Below are positions 37,594-49,908 of a stretch of DNA of 64,000 bases, piece by piece. The position numbers and the translations under genes were made by a program. The notes beneath the pieces were generated by a model. The model searched no databases. It was not told the DNA's origin and saw only the letters and a list, made by a program, of their open reading frames with translations. The DNA is taken from positions 434,001 to 498,000 of the forward strand of contig JAJNNX010000037.1 in NCBI GenBank assembly GCA_023159155.1, in the 5' to 3' direction. The stretch's first letter is position 1. The number at the start of each line of letters is the position of its first letter. This stretch comes from Ustulina deusta (taxonomy: Eukaryota; Ascomycota; Sordariomycetes; Xylariales; Xylariaceae).

Positions 37594-37817
37594 AGTTACG
37601 GCTAGCTGGCTGGCTGGCCCACTAACCCTTTATCGATAAAAGATCCCATAGGTGGCACGGGCCACCCATTACACACATAACTATCCAACTATATATATAT
37701 AAATCTCTCTATATATTATTTATACTTAGTTTTCTTTTTTCTTTTTTTTTTATAATTAATATATATTTAGAACCTTAATTAAAAGCCTTGCCTTTTAAAA
37801 AAATACCTGCTATAATA
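37594..37817 (+). repeat. G1 5' LTR
   Basis: Starts AGTTACGGCTAGCTGGCTGG and ends GCTATAATA. It keeps a GC-bearing stretch to about 37680, including a GGCACGGGCCACCC segment. Confidence 0.9.
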
Positions 37818-40800
37818 ATCATAAAATATATATAATTTTAAAAAAGCTTAAAAAGCTTTATATTTTATTTAAATAATTAACGCTAGGCTAATTTTTAATC
37901 TTAGCCTTTAAAAAACTAATTATGCTTTTTAACTAACCCTATTAATTAATACTAAAACCAAAATTTTTATTTAAAACAATAAATTATAAACTTTAAACAA
38001 GATTTACTACTAATAGTATATAATAATAACTTTAATATAAATAACCCAAACTTTTTATAAAATAACCCGGCTAATAAACTATTATTAGTACTTACTAATA
38101 AAATAATATGTTTTAATTTTACAAATTTTATAAACTTATACTTATATTCTAATAAGATTTTTATAACTAATATAAATAAACGTTTATTTAAAGCTATACT
38201 AATATATATATTAGCTAAATCTTATATTATAAGTTATAAAAATAATAATAATAAATTTTATAATATTTCTAAAAAACTTTATTAGTTGATCTATAAGTAA
38301 TATTAGCAAGGTATTAATAGTAATAATTTTATAAATGTTTAATATAACTTTATAATAAATTAAGTTTAAAAGAATATATTAATTAAAGTTTATAACTTAA
38401 CTATTTTAATAAAATATAGTAATATTTACGCTTTTTATTTTAAGCTAATAATTAATAAAAAAAAGTTAGTTTATTTAAAATTTAAAAACTTAATAAATTA
38501 AAAAATATTTAACAAAACTTACTAAACTAATTAAAAAACTTTATTTAAAAAAAAATATTTTTAAATTATTATAATAAAAGCTTAAAACTTTATTGCCTAA
38601 GATCTATGTTAATTAGTAATAATAATAAATTTAAACTTGGATATTATAATAGTTTATTTTAAAAAACTTAATAATAAGAACTTAAAACATTTCGAAACAG
38701 TAAGTAATTAAATTAACTCTTTTTAAAAAAAACTTAAAAAAAAAAAAAGCTAAACTAGTTAAATCTAATTAATTAATAGCTAACTTAGTAATTTATACCT
38801 AAAGCGTTACTTTAAGTTTTATTATTTTAGGAGCTATAATAAAAAATAGCTATAAAAAGTCGGCTAAAACTAAAGTTCTAATTTTTTATAACAAAAACTT
38901 AAAAAATAAAGTTATTTTTTAAGTTTAGCACTAATTCTAATTAAACTGCTTTTATACTAATAATAACTAGTTTAGTAATAATACTATAAAAATAACTAAT
39001 ATTAAATCCTATTTAAAAAATATAGTTATAAAATTTTTTTAGTTATATTTAAACAATATATATTTAAATTATATTAAAAAGTTTAAAAAACTAATAATAT
39101 ACTTTATTTAGTAATATTTAAACTTAAACAAAAAATAAAAGTTTTATATTAAATTTAAAAAGTTAAAACTAAAATTTTTAGCTAAGTTTTAAAACTTTAA
39201 GAACTCTTTTGTTTGATTAGCTAATAAGTAGCAAATTATTAAAATTTTATAAAAAAATTATATTTAGTAGATTAAAAAACTAAATAATTAACTAATATTT
39301 TAATAATAAATATAATTTTAAAATATTTATTTTTTATTATAAATAGTTAATATATAATATATTAAAAATAAATATAGCTATAAAATAATATAAAAATATT
39401 ACTATAATAGCTTCTAGTAGTAATAATAAACACTTTAGCTATATAAATCTTACCTTAAACAATATATAAAAATCTTAAACTAATAACAACTCTAATACTA
39501 AAGCTTTAGTTAATACTAAGCAATCCTATTTAAAACCTAGTTTTAATAAAAAAAAATAGTATTTTATATATTATTAAAAAAAATACTATATTAAAAACTA
39601 TTTTTTGGCAAAAAAACCAAAACTAAGAAACAAAAAACAAAAAATATAGCTCGCTACGCTATTTATAAAATATAAATAAAAGAACTTCCTAAAAAAAAGT
39701 ATTAAAACAAACAAAACAAAAAAAGCTTAGCCCTAAAAAATATATATATTTTTTTAAAATATTTATTAGCTAAACTAAACATTAATAATATAAAAGATTT
39801 TCTAACTTTATTTTTAAAAAAAAATCTTTTTACTATAATTTATATATTAATATTAAATAAAACTACTATTACTATAAAAAATATTTTTGCTAATATAAAA
39901 ACAAATAAATATATTTTTATAAACTTTTATTTTATAAAACTTATTTTATTTAAACTAAACACTATAGTTATAAATAATTTTTTAAAACAAATAGTTTTAA
40001 AATATAATATTTAATTTTAATAAAATATTAAAAAAGCTATTATAGTAGACTTTTACTTATAAAGCAAGATTTTTAAAAATATTTTATTAATTAAGATTAA
40101 AATAAAACATAAACTATTAATCGGAAAAATATTCTATAAAATATATAATATTTTACCTAACTTATAAAAAAAGTGCTATATTTTTTTGTTTAACCTATTT
40201 TTAAAAAACTACAAAAAAAAAGAAAAAAACTTTTATAAAATAACACTTTATTTATATACTTAACTATATTAAATTAGAACTTATACCTTTTTTTTTAAAA
40301 AATATATAGATTTTATATAATAAGTTAATTTAAACGCTACTTAACCTTTTAATTATTATATATAAAAAGTAAGTAAGATAAACTAACCTTATAATCTTAA
40401 CTAATTTTTAATAAAAAAAACCTATATTAGACCTTATACTAGAAAGAATACAGAAAATAAACTATTAATTAGCTATTATTAAAACAGATCTTAAACCCCT
40501 ATATATGCCCCTACTAAAAAAAATAAAATAGCTATATAATATTTAAGGACTATACTAGTTATAAAAAAATATAATCAGATAATATAAATATTAATTTATT
40601 ATTAATATTATTACTATTAATACTATACTTTTTTTTAATATGTTTAAACGTAAGAAAATTAAAGCTTATATTATAAATATTTGCAAAATTAATATAATTA
40701 TTTATAATAATAAAAAAAAATATTTCTAAAAAAAAAAAAAAAAAGCTAAAATATAAAACTTAAAAGCTAATCCTTAAAAAGTACTAAAATTTATTTAAAA

Positions 40801-41045
40801 CTTTTAGTAAAATTAACTTTAATAAACTATTTTTTAATTAATTAATTAACTATTATATTAAATTTATACTCAGCAAAAATATTAAAAACTTTATAAATAA
40901 TTTTTTATACTATATATTTTTAAAAAAATTAAAAGTTTTAAAAAAATATATAATAAATAACTTATAAAAAAAGTTTATTAAACCTAAAAATATTTTTTTT
41001 GCTACCCTACTACTTTTTACCCCAAAACTAAATAATAATTTTTAG

Positions 41046-41376
41046 TTTTATATAGATTATTATAAAATTAATGCTTTTTCAAAAAAAAAAAATTTTTATT
41101 ACTACTAATTAAAAAAACTTTATTTTATATTTTAAAAACTAAAATTTTTATAAAAATCAATATTTAACAAATATTTTATTATATATAAATATATTCTAAT
41201 TATAAAAACTTTACTAGTTTTAAAATATATTATAGATTATTTAAATATAAAGTATTATTTTTTAGCTTATTAAATAGTTTTACTACTTTTTAATAATATA
41301 TAAATAATATTTTAAACAAATACTTAAATAATTTTTATAATATATATATTAATAATATACTAATTTATTTTAATAA
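41046..41376 (+). pseudogene. Eroded reverse transcriptase of G1
   Basis: Near 41046 the plus strand reads F-Y-I-D-Y-Y-K-I-N-A, the decayed form of the Gypsy FCVDYRxLNA box (C and R lost through transitions). About 300 bases on (41345-41356) it reads Y-I-N-N-I-L-I-Y, the decayed YxDDILIY catalytic box, with both Asp codons changed by G-to-A. The two are out of phase by one base; a long A-run between them is a likely slip site. The spacing fits a Ty3/Gypsy RT. Confidence 0.7.
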
Positions 41377-43988
41377 CTTAAAAAAATATTAAAAATATAT
41401 AAAAAAAGTATTAAAGCACTTAAAAGTTATAAGCTTATAAAACAACCTAAAAAAATATAAGTTCTATATTAGCAAAACTAAATATTTAAATTATATTATA
41501 AAACAAAATAAAATTAAAATAAACTTTAAAAAAATATTAATAATTTATAATTAAATAAAGCCTATTTTTTTAAAAACAACCTAATTTTTTTTTAAATTTT
41601 ATAACTTTTATTAATATTTTATTAAATATTATAGCTAAATTACTAAGCTTTTGTTTAATTTAACTAAAAAAAATATTATATTTTATTAAAATAAAGCTTA
41701 TTAGTATATTTTTAATAAATTTAAAAATAAACTAATAAATATTTTTGTTTTAGTTTATTTTTATTATAACTAAAAAATTTACTTAAAAATAAACATATTT
41801 AATAAAATAATAGCTAAATATTTTAAAAAAAAAAAACAATAATAAAAAATAGTATTTAATAGCTTTTTATTCGGAAATTTTATATAAGTCCAAGTTAAAT
41901 TATCCTATTTATAATAAAAAAATATTAATAATTATTAAAGATTTTTAATACTAAAAACTAAAGTTAATAAAAACTTAAAAAAACTAACTTTTTATTATTA
42001 TTATAAACTATAAAATATTTAAATATTTTAGTATAAAATAATAACTAAACTAGTAGCAAGCAAACTAGGTTAACTTTTTAATATAGTATTACTTTATAAT
42101 TATATATTAGCCTAGTTCTAAAAATATTATTACTAATATTATATTTTAAAAATAAAAAAATCTATAAATTTAAAAAATAAAATAAAATAGTAGAAATATA
42201 TATAAATATTGGAACTAATAAATAAAATAAAAAACCTTACTATAAATATATTATATTGCTTTAATATAGCAAATATTTTTATTAATATTTTATTTTTTGT
42301 TATATTATTAGTTAATAAAATTTTATAGTAAAATAAAAAAAATTTAAAATTAAAGATCTATTAAACAAAAGCTTAATTAAAACAAAATAAATATTAGAAC
42401 TTTATTAAAAAACTAATAATTTATAAAAAATAATTAATAGTTTTTAAAATAAATCATTTGCTTATTTAAATTTAAAAAAAATATATAAAAAAATAACTAT
42501 AGTATACCTTAAGCAGAATAAAACTTATAAGCTTATTGCTTTTTAATATTAATAGTTTAATATATTAGCTAATTATAATATATATATAACAAACTACTTA
42601 AAATACTGCTTAATAACAATACTACAAAACAAAACCCCTAGCTTTTTATAGCTAATATTTATACTTTTAAAGCCTTTTTAATACGTAGTTATAAATTTTA
42701 AAAAAATAATAATAAATAAAAAAAAAGCAAATTTATATTTATAATAATAAATAAGCTTAATAAATCTTTATAGTTTATAATATATAATAAAATAATTATT
42801 GCTTAAAAAGTTATATGTTTATATTATAAAAAGTTTTTCTAAATCTATAAGGTTTTTAAACAAATAAATTCTAATAAAAGCCTTTAGTTTATTTTGTTTT
42901 TTATTAAAAAATTAGCTAAAATCTTAGGTATTAAATAAAAGCTATCTTTAGTAAGCTATTATAAGTTTATAAAACAAACCAAAATAGCTATAAAATATTT
43001 AAATTAAAAATTATAACTTTTTTATAATTATTACTAAAATAACTAAATAAATATTTTTTTAGCTATAGACTTTGCTATTATTTCTTTACTATATAAATCA
43101 ATAGGTTTGTAGCTTTATAAAATATTATTTAATTTTTTTATACTAAGCTACTATAACTAGATAAGCTATACAATTAATATTGCTATATTTTTTACAAAAA
43201 AAAAGCTTAATTAAAAAAAAGCCCAAAAAATAACATAAATTATTAGTAAATATATTCATATAGCTAGGTTAGTTCTAAAACAAACCTAAAAAAAATAATT
43301 TAAAAAAGAACTACTACTAATAAAAACCTAACTTTAAAATAAAAAACTAAATATTTATTATTAAAAAATAATAATTATAGATTATATACCAGCTATTTAA
43401 TAAATTAAATTATTTACTAATATATTAAAATTTTTAAATTTTAAAAAAAATAAGCTTTATTACTTTTTAGCTAAAAATACCTCTAATATAAAGATTAATA
43501 AATTTATACTATATTAACTAACTATAAAAATCCTTAAATAACCTTTTATTAAATTAGGTAACAAAATAACTAATAAATAAAGTAGTAGCACCTAAAAAAA
43601 ATAAAAAATAAAAAATTAAATATATTCAAACTGTATAATTATATTATAAAAAAACTTTATAATACTAAATAAATTAAAAAAACTAAAATTTTAATAAATA
43701 ATAGTACTTGGTTAGCAATTTGAAAAACTTTTAAAACTATTGCTATTATTTTATAAAAATAACCTAGATTTGCTAGGATTGCTAAAAAAATAAAAAAATT
43801 AGCTAAAAGCTATAAAAAAAAAGATTTAAAAAAATATATCTAAAAAATAATATATTAAAAAAATTAAAAAAATTACTATTATAACGCTTAAAAAAGCATA
43901 ATATAAACATAAATATAATAATAAACTATATTAACTAGTTATAACTTTAATAAGTTATAAAAAAACTTCAAGCACTTATATAAAATAA

Positions 43989-44087
43989 AGGCTTATAGTA
44001 TAATAGCAAAAAAGCAAATATCTAAAATAATCCCTTTTTTAATAAAAAGCAGCTAAAAACCTAAAGTTCGAATCTTAAGGTAAGATT
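43989..44087 (+). ncRNA. tRNA-like relic upstream of the G1 PPT (speculative)
   Basis: TAGTATAATAG at 43996 resembles a tRNA A box, and GTTCGAATC at 44066-44074 resembles a B box. The latter sits in a stem with a 7-base TTCGAAT loop. The seven bases before the A box (43989-43995) can pair 6 of 7 with 44081-44087. A T8 run that could act as a pol III terminator follows. The T stem is two pairs too long and the middle does not fold cleanly, so this may be chance or a decayed tRNA-derived insert. Confidence 0.25.
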
Positions 44088-44093
44088 TTTTTT

Positions 44094-44103
44094 AAGGAGG
44101 GGG
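44094..44103 (+). other. G1 polypurine tract
   Basis: AAGGAGGGGG lies directly before the 3' LTR (one T between). It is strikingly G-rich in this background and is the expected plus-strand DNA primer site of an LTR retrotransposon. Confidence 0.8.
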
Positions 44104-44104
44104 T

Positions 44105-44329
44105 AGTTACGGCTAGCTGGCTGGCTAGCCCACTAACCCTTTATTAATAAAGGAACCTATAAGTAGTACGGGTTACTTATTACGTATATAACTATCCAAC
44201 TATATATATATAAATCTTTTTATATATTATTTGTATTTAGTTTCCTTCTTTTTATTTTATTTTATAATTAATATATATTTAGAACCTCAACTAGAAGCCT
44301 TGCCTTTTAAAAGAACACTTGCCGTAATA
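44105..44329 (+). repeat. G1 3' LTR
   Basis: 225 bp, starts AGTTACGGCTAGCTGGCTGG and ends CTTGCCGTAATA. TTACGG and CCGTAA form the terminal inverted repeat. Differences from the 5' LTR are mostly C/T and G/A. Confidence 0.9.
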
Positions 44330-44883
44330 AAAACTTTATAATTATTAAGATAAAATAATTAATAAAATTTATAAATATTTAATATATATAATAAAAATTA
44401 ATAATTCATAATTTAAAAATTAAATATTTTAATAAAAACTTAAAAATAATAATTAATTTAACTAAATAATTTATTTTTATTAGTTTAATTTTTGCTAATA
44501 ATTATAATTAAACTTTTTAGCTATAAATAATAAAATATAAACTTAAAAATATAAAAATATATTAATTAATATAATTAAACATTAAAAAAATATTATTAAA
44601 TATTGAAATAATTTTTTAAAAATAAAATAATTATTTAAAAAATAATTAATACTAAAAAAACCAAAAAAAAACTTAGAACTTTTAAACCTAAAATAAAAAA
44701 GTTTATATAATAATTTTGAAAAAAAAAACTAAACTAAACTACAATTAAAAAAATTATATTAAACTTTTAAAATTATTTTTATTAAAATAAATAAAAATAA
44801 TTAGTTAAAAAACTTTAAAAAAACTTATTATAATTAAGTTTATAATAATTAAAAATATTTATATTAAACTATTTAAAAAAAAC

Positions 44884-45146
44884 TTAGATTATTTTTACTA
44901 AGTATTAGCAAAGTAAATATAATTTAAAAGCTTAAAAATTAATAAAAGTTTAAAAACTTTGCTGCGTAAAAGCTAAACAATAGATTAAGTTTTTAAATTT
45001 GTTGCGTTTTGTTATATAAAATAATCTTTTAGTAAGTAGCAATATTTTTATTTATATTAGTTAGATCTAGTTAATTTAAAAGCGGTTCGCTTCGGATTTA
45101 GGTATTTTTTAGATTTTTAGCTTTAATAAAAACCGAACAGCTTTAT
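44884..45146. repeat. F left terminal repeat
   Basis: Shares the order of words AAGTATTAGCAAAGTA, AATTTAAAAGC, GTTAGATCT and AGCGGTTCG with the right copy, differing chiefly by transitions. Confidence 0.8.
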
Positions 45147-45240
45147 AAATATATATAGTAGTTTAGCTATATGTTTATGTTTTTATATAGTTATATAAGA
45201 AATATAAAAAAGAAAAAATATTAATTATAATAAAAAATTA

Positions 45241-45493
45241 TGTTATAATGGCATGGTTTTATTGTTATATTTATAGTTAGCGTTATATGTTATATATACA
45301 TATAATAGGGTTATATAGTGTGGGTAGAGCACGTAGGGGCCGGGGCTAGGGCTTTGGTCTATATATATATATATAGGCCTTATAGGGCTTATATATACTG
45401 ACCTACCTATACCTTTATTAGAAAAAAGAACTTTGGTAGCTTATAAGCTGTAGTAAAGTCTTAGGAGCTTTTCTAAAAGGTTAGGGAGCGTTA
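45241..45493. repeat. Less-eroded 253-bp island, possible solo LTR
   Basis: A stretch with clearly higher G+C inside F (for example GTAGGGGCCGGGGCTAGGGC near 45330). It begins TGTTATAATGG and ends GAGCGTTACA, so it has TG...CA ends; read on the minus strand it starts TGTAACGCTCC. I found no TSD, so its status as an LTR is only suggested. Confidence 0.35.
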
Positions 45494-48400
45494 CAGAAAA
45501 AAACAAGCTTTTAATTCTAACTAGTTTTTTTAAACAATATATTTTTATATTATATATTTTACTAGAAAGGTTTTTTAAGTTTTGCTACTATTATTTTTTG
45601 TTTTATTTTTAGAACTTAGAAATATTTATAATAAAATTAAAGTATTAGGGTTAATAAAACGTTTTGTTTAATCTATAGCTTAAAGAACTGCTTTTAATAG
45701 TAAATATTTTGTTAGTATTAGTTCTGTATATTTTAGTAGTATTAATTATTTTGGATTTAATAGCTTATAAAAAATTTGCGAGATTTTTGTTTTTTTTTTA
45801 AAAAGAATTATTTTTTTTGTATTAGCAAGTTTATTTAGAATTTTATTTTTTATAAAGTTTTAAGTTAGCTATATATTATTAAATATTGTTTTAAAATTGA
45901 TTTAATTTTATATTATATTTATACTAGATTTTTTAATTTTTTTAATTTCTTTTATTATTATAACAATAGTTTTATTTTTTTTATATATATTTTAAACTTA
46001 GTATTATACTGGTTTGAAAAAATAGCCCTGTTCAAAGTAAATCTGTTTAAGATTTTTTATAAAGTAATAGTATATAGTTTAGTTTAATAATAAATATTTT
46101 TTGTTTTATTTAGCGAAAATATATAGAGAACTATAGAATTTTTTTAAAATAGTTGAATAGTTTGCAATATAGTTTAAAATTAAAGCTTGTTTATATAATA
46201 AATATTTTAATATTTTAAAAAACTATATTTCTATTCATTTTTTATATATATATTAGCCTTAGTACAAAAATAAGATTTTTTTTAGCTATTTTTAATACTT
46301 TTTTTTAAAGTTTATATAAATTACTAATAAAATATTATTAATAAATCTGCTATAATAAGAAATATTATAGTTTTTTTTAATATATAGTTTGTATTTTATT
46401 ATATAAAAATTAGTAATGTTTAATAAATAAGCTATTTTTTATTGCAAGTTTTTTAATTTGCTAGTAATATTTTTTTTTTTTTTTTAGTTTTTGTATTTAA
46501 ATATAAAATAGTTACTTGTAATATTATATAGTTTTTTTATTAATTTTGTTTAATAAAAGCTAGATTTATTAATAGTATAGTATTTTTATGTTATTTATTG
46601 ATATATTTTTTAAAAAGCTTAAGTAATATATTTATATAATATATAACTATATTTGCTATATATAAAAAAGCTTGTTTTTTATATCAGATTATAAATAATA
46701 AAAAATTTTAATAAACTTGTTTAAATAAAATAATAATTTGTTTATTAGTTTATATAGCTAGTTTTAAAAGTTTAAAAAAAAGTTTAGTAGCTAGGTTATA
46801 TATTATAAAGTAATATAAGATAATAGGTCTAAAAACAAACGGCTTTTTATAAATTTTTGGAAGTTTTGCAAACGTAAGAAATTTATTTTTAAAGTTTTTT
46901 AATTTTTATAAGAATAGCTTTTTTTGTTTAGTAAGTTTATTTAGAAAATTTAAACTTTTTATATAGATTTTTTTATTTTTTTTTATATAATAAAAAATTT
47001 AATAACTACTTTATTTTTATTAATATATTTAATTGCTTTTTAGTTAAAAATTAAAAATTTATTATATTTTTTATAATATTAATTAAAAGATCTAACTATA
47101 ACTTTCAAGTTTTTATTAAATATTATAATAATTAACTAATTTTAATTTAAGTATTTAAAAATATTTTATGTTTGTTTATGTTTGGTAAATTTTTAAATAA
47201 AGTTTTTTTAGAACTATTAAAAAAACTAAAAAGTTTTTGTTTTTTTTTCAAGTTAATTTTTATTTAATATAGTATAGTACTAGTTTTAGTTTAGATTTGC
47301 TTTATATTTTAAAATCTAGTTTTAAATTATAAAGCTTCTTTTTAAATTGTTTTTTATTAAATATATATTTTTATTTTATATAAATAATAAAATCTTTTTA
47401 TATAAAAATAACTAATTTTTTGTTATATTTTATATATAACAAAAATTGTTTGCTTAATATTAATTTTTTTTTTTTTTTTATTAAAACTTTGATATTTTTT
47501 AAATAATAAATATATTTTTTTATTCTTTTTGTTTATAGTATAAGTATAAGTATATTAGAAGAAATGTTTAGTTTTGTTTAAAAAATAGGTTTAGTTAATA
47601 AATTGTTTAAAAATATAGTAAGGTTATTTTAGATAATTTTTTTGTTTATAAAGCTTATTTTTTGCTTTTTTGTTTTTTAACTTTTTTAGTTTTAAAATTT
47701 CTTTTTTCTTTTAGCAAAGTTTTTTTGCTATTTTTTTTTTAAAAACAAGCATTAGTTTTGCTTAATAAATATTTGTTTGTTTTTAAACAAACTAGTATTT
47801 ATATTTTTAGTTTTAAAACGTTTTAATTCTTTTGTTATTTTTTTATTAAATAATTTAAGCAGCTTTATAAAATTTAAGTTTTTAAAATAATTTTTGAAAT
47901 AAAGCTATATTTTTAGACTTGCTAATATTTAAAACTTTTTTAGTAAAAACAAATATGTTTTTTCTTGCAAGTTTATATATTTTTATTATTTATATAGAAA
48001 GTAAGCTTATATTAAACTTAGTTTTTTTTTTATATTTATATGTTTTAAAATAATTATATTATAAAACTTAAAAAGTTTTATATATATATTATTTATTATA
48101 TAAAATAGGGGTTTTTTTTTTTTTATTGTTAAGGAGTTTTTTTTAAATATATAAGTTTTTTTAGTTTTATATTAATACTTTGCTTAAAAGCTTTATTTTT
48201 AAAATCAGATATAAGTTTTTATATTAATTTAATAAAGAATTTAAAATTATTTAGTATATTAATAAATTTTTTTTGTACTAAAAAACAAATATCTAAATTT
48301 TATTTAATTATAAAAATTTATTTTTTATTTTTTTATATATTTATATTATTTATAAGGTTTTATTAATTTATTTATATATATTATATATATTTAAAAAAAA

Positions 48401-48607
48401 AGTAAAACTAAAATTAAAAAGATTTTTAATATAAACTAAAAATTATATTAAAATATAAATAAGTAGCTAAATATTTTAATTCATTTATAACATTTATGTT
48501 TAATATAAAAATAGAAATAAAAAGGTTAAAAGTTTTGTTAGTTTTTAAAGATTTAAAAAGAGCTATTTTTTTAAATTTATTAAAGTTTAATTTTTTATAG
48601 AAATAAT

Positions 48608-48870
48608 TTGGATTATTTTTATTAAGTATTAGTAAAGTAAGTATAATTTAAAAGCTTAAAAATTAGCAAAAGTTTAAAAAGTTTGCTGCATAAAGACTAA
48701 ACAAGAAATTAAGTTTTTAAATTTGTTATGTTTTGTTATATAAAATAACTTTTTAGTAGGTAGCGATGTTTTTATTTATGTTAGTTAGACCTGGTTAATT
48801 TGGAAGCGGTTTGTTTTGGATTCGGCTGTTTTTTGGATTTTTGGCTTCAATAGAAGCCGAATGGCCCGAT
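48608..48870. repeat. F right terminal repeat
   Basis: Better preserved than the left copy. Its 3' end carries a hairpin-forming pair (TTCGGCT near 48820 and AAGCCGAA near 48854) just before the A-run. Confidence 0.8.
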
Positions 48871-48871
48871 T

Positions 48872-48873
<2 letters not shown>

Positions 48874-48909
<36 letters not shown>
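48874..48909 (+). repeat. A36 homopolymer
   Basis: Thirty-six consecutive A bases at the exact right edge of F, followed at once by family-E sequence. It could be a retroposon poly(A) tail. The length may be inexact in the assembly. Confidence 0.85.
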
Positions 48910-48913
<4 letters not shown>

Positions 48914-49655
48914 TATTTTATAATATTTTATTTTTTTTATAATTCTATTTTAAATAAAACTAATAATATTTTTGTTTTAATATTTATAATTAAATATATA
49001 TAAGCTTTTTAAATTAAAGGTATATAAAAAAATCTTTTATTTAAAATAATTTTAAATATATTTATTTTTTTGTTTTTAGTTTTTATAGCCAGTTTTTTTG
49101 TTTAATTAAGTATATTATATTAGTTTTTTAAAAAAATATTAAATAAGAAGTTTATAATTAATATAAAAATTAATAATTTTTTTTTAATTTTCTTCATTTT
49201 TATTATAAAAGTTTTTATTATTATATATATATTTTTTTTAATATTAAAGACTAATATTATAATTTAATAAAAAGTTAGCTTAATCGATTTACTTAAAAAC
49301 TATAATAAAGCTTAATAATTAATTATTTTATAAATTTTTAAACTATATTTATTATTATTATTAAATAATTTCTTTCATTATATCATAGAAAAGATTTATT
49401 TTTATTTATATTAATTAATTCAGCTTACAAAAAGTTAAAACTAATATTTTATATATTAATAATTTTATATATTTAAAAATTTATTTTTATTTTAATTTAA
49501 TAATAAATAATTTAAAAATATAGCTATTTTATTAATATAATAAATAAATATATAAATATAATTATAAAACTTAAAAAATAATTAAATCAATTTAATATTT
49601 TTTTAATATTTAGTTTAATATAAATAATAGATTATTTTTTTATAATAAATATAAT

Positions 49656-49908
49656 TGTTGGGTGGCTAGGGGGTACAATATTGTACGTAACAAAGGGGTA
49701 AAATAAATAACTATATATATCGATCTATCTCTCTAACTATCCGTACGAAAATAAGACTTTTGTGCGGAGGATTCTCATATAGTAAGAGAATTCTGCATAT
49801 ATACACCGCCTACGCAATTAGACCAACAGCCAATTGCTAATATTGTACGAATAGTTTTATACGTAGTCGGCGGTAGCCTCGTGCGCAGTTAACACTATTA
49901 TTACAACA
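49656..49908. repeat. Intact solo LTR, TGTTG...CAACA
   Basis: 253 bp of near-normal composition in a sea of A/T. It starts TGTTGGGTGGCTAGG and ends TTACAACA, with a 5-bp perfect terminal inverted repeat (TGTTG/CAACA) and the TSD ATAAT on both sides (49651-49655 and 49909-49913). It contains the perfect palindrome GTACAATATTGTAC at 49673-49686. No internal retrotransposon sequence is attached. It shows no RIP damage. Confidence 0.88.

Larger units (their letters stand above)
37594..44329 (+). mobile_element. G1: Ty3/Gypsy-like retrotransposon inserted in E5
   Basis: 6,736 bp, with LTRs at 37594-37817 and 44105-44329 and the TSD AAAAC (37589-37593 and 44330-44334; one-base uncertainty is possible because the site is A-rich). 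The flanking E sequence is continuous in E1 near 17137-17170, which confirms the insertion. Eroded reverse-transcriptase boxes in the plus frame and a polypurine tract before the 3' LTR fix the orientation. The LTRs are clearly less eroded than the interior. Confidence 0.9.
35901..44885 (+). mobile_element. E5: 5' part of a family-E element, split by G1
   Basis: The plus-strand E LTR at about 35901-36120 is followed by the E 5' body (to 37593), the G1 insertion, and more E body (44330-44885), which then stops abruptly at element F. The LTR/leader junction is deleted: about 25-30 bp, including the LTR end and primer-binding-site region, are missing compared with E1. No 3' LTR was found. Confidence 0.75.
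44884..48909. mobile_element. F: element with direct terminal repeats and A36 tail
   Basis: Direct repeats of about 263 bp lie at 44884-45146 and 48608-48870. The right copy is much less eroded and is followed by 36 A residues (48874-48909). The interior is A+T-rich without a usable frame; I could not assign a superfamily. It separates E5 (ending 44885) from E4 (beginning 48910). It could be an LTR element, or two copies of an A-tailed retroelement 3' end. Confidence 0.5.

Noticed and set aside
39550..39610. Zinc-knuckle (CCHC) remnant of the G1 gag
   Set aside because: Spacing suggested it, but the expected Cys codons could not all be derived by C/T or G/A changes in one frame.
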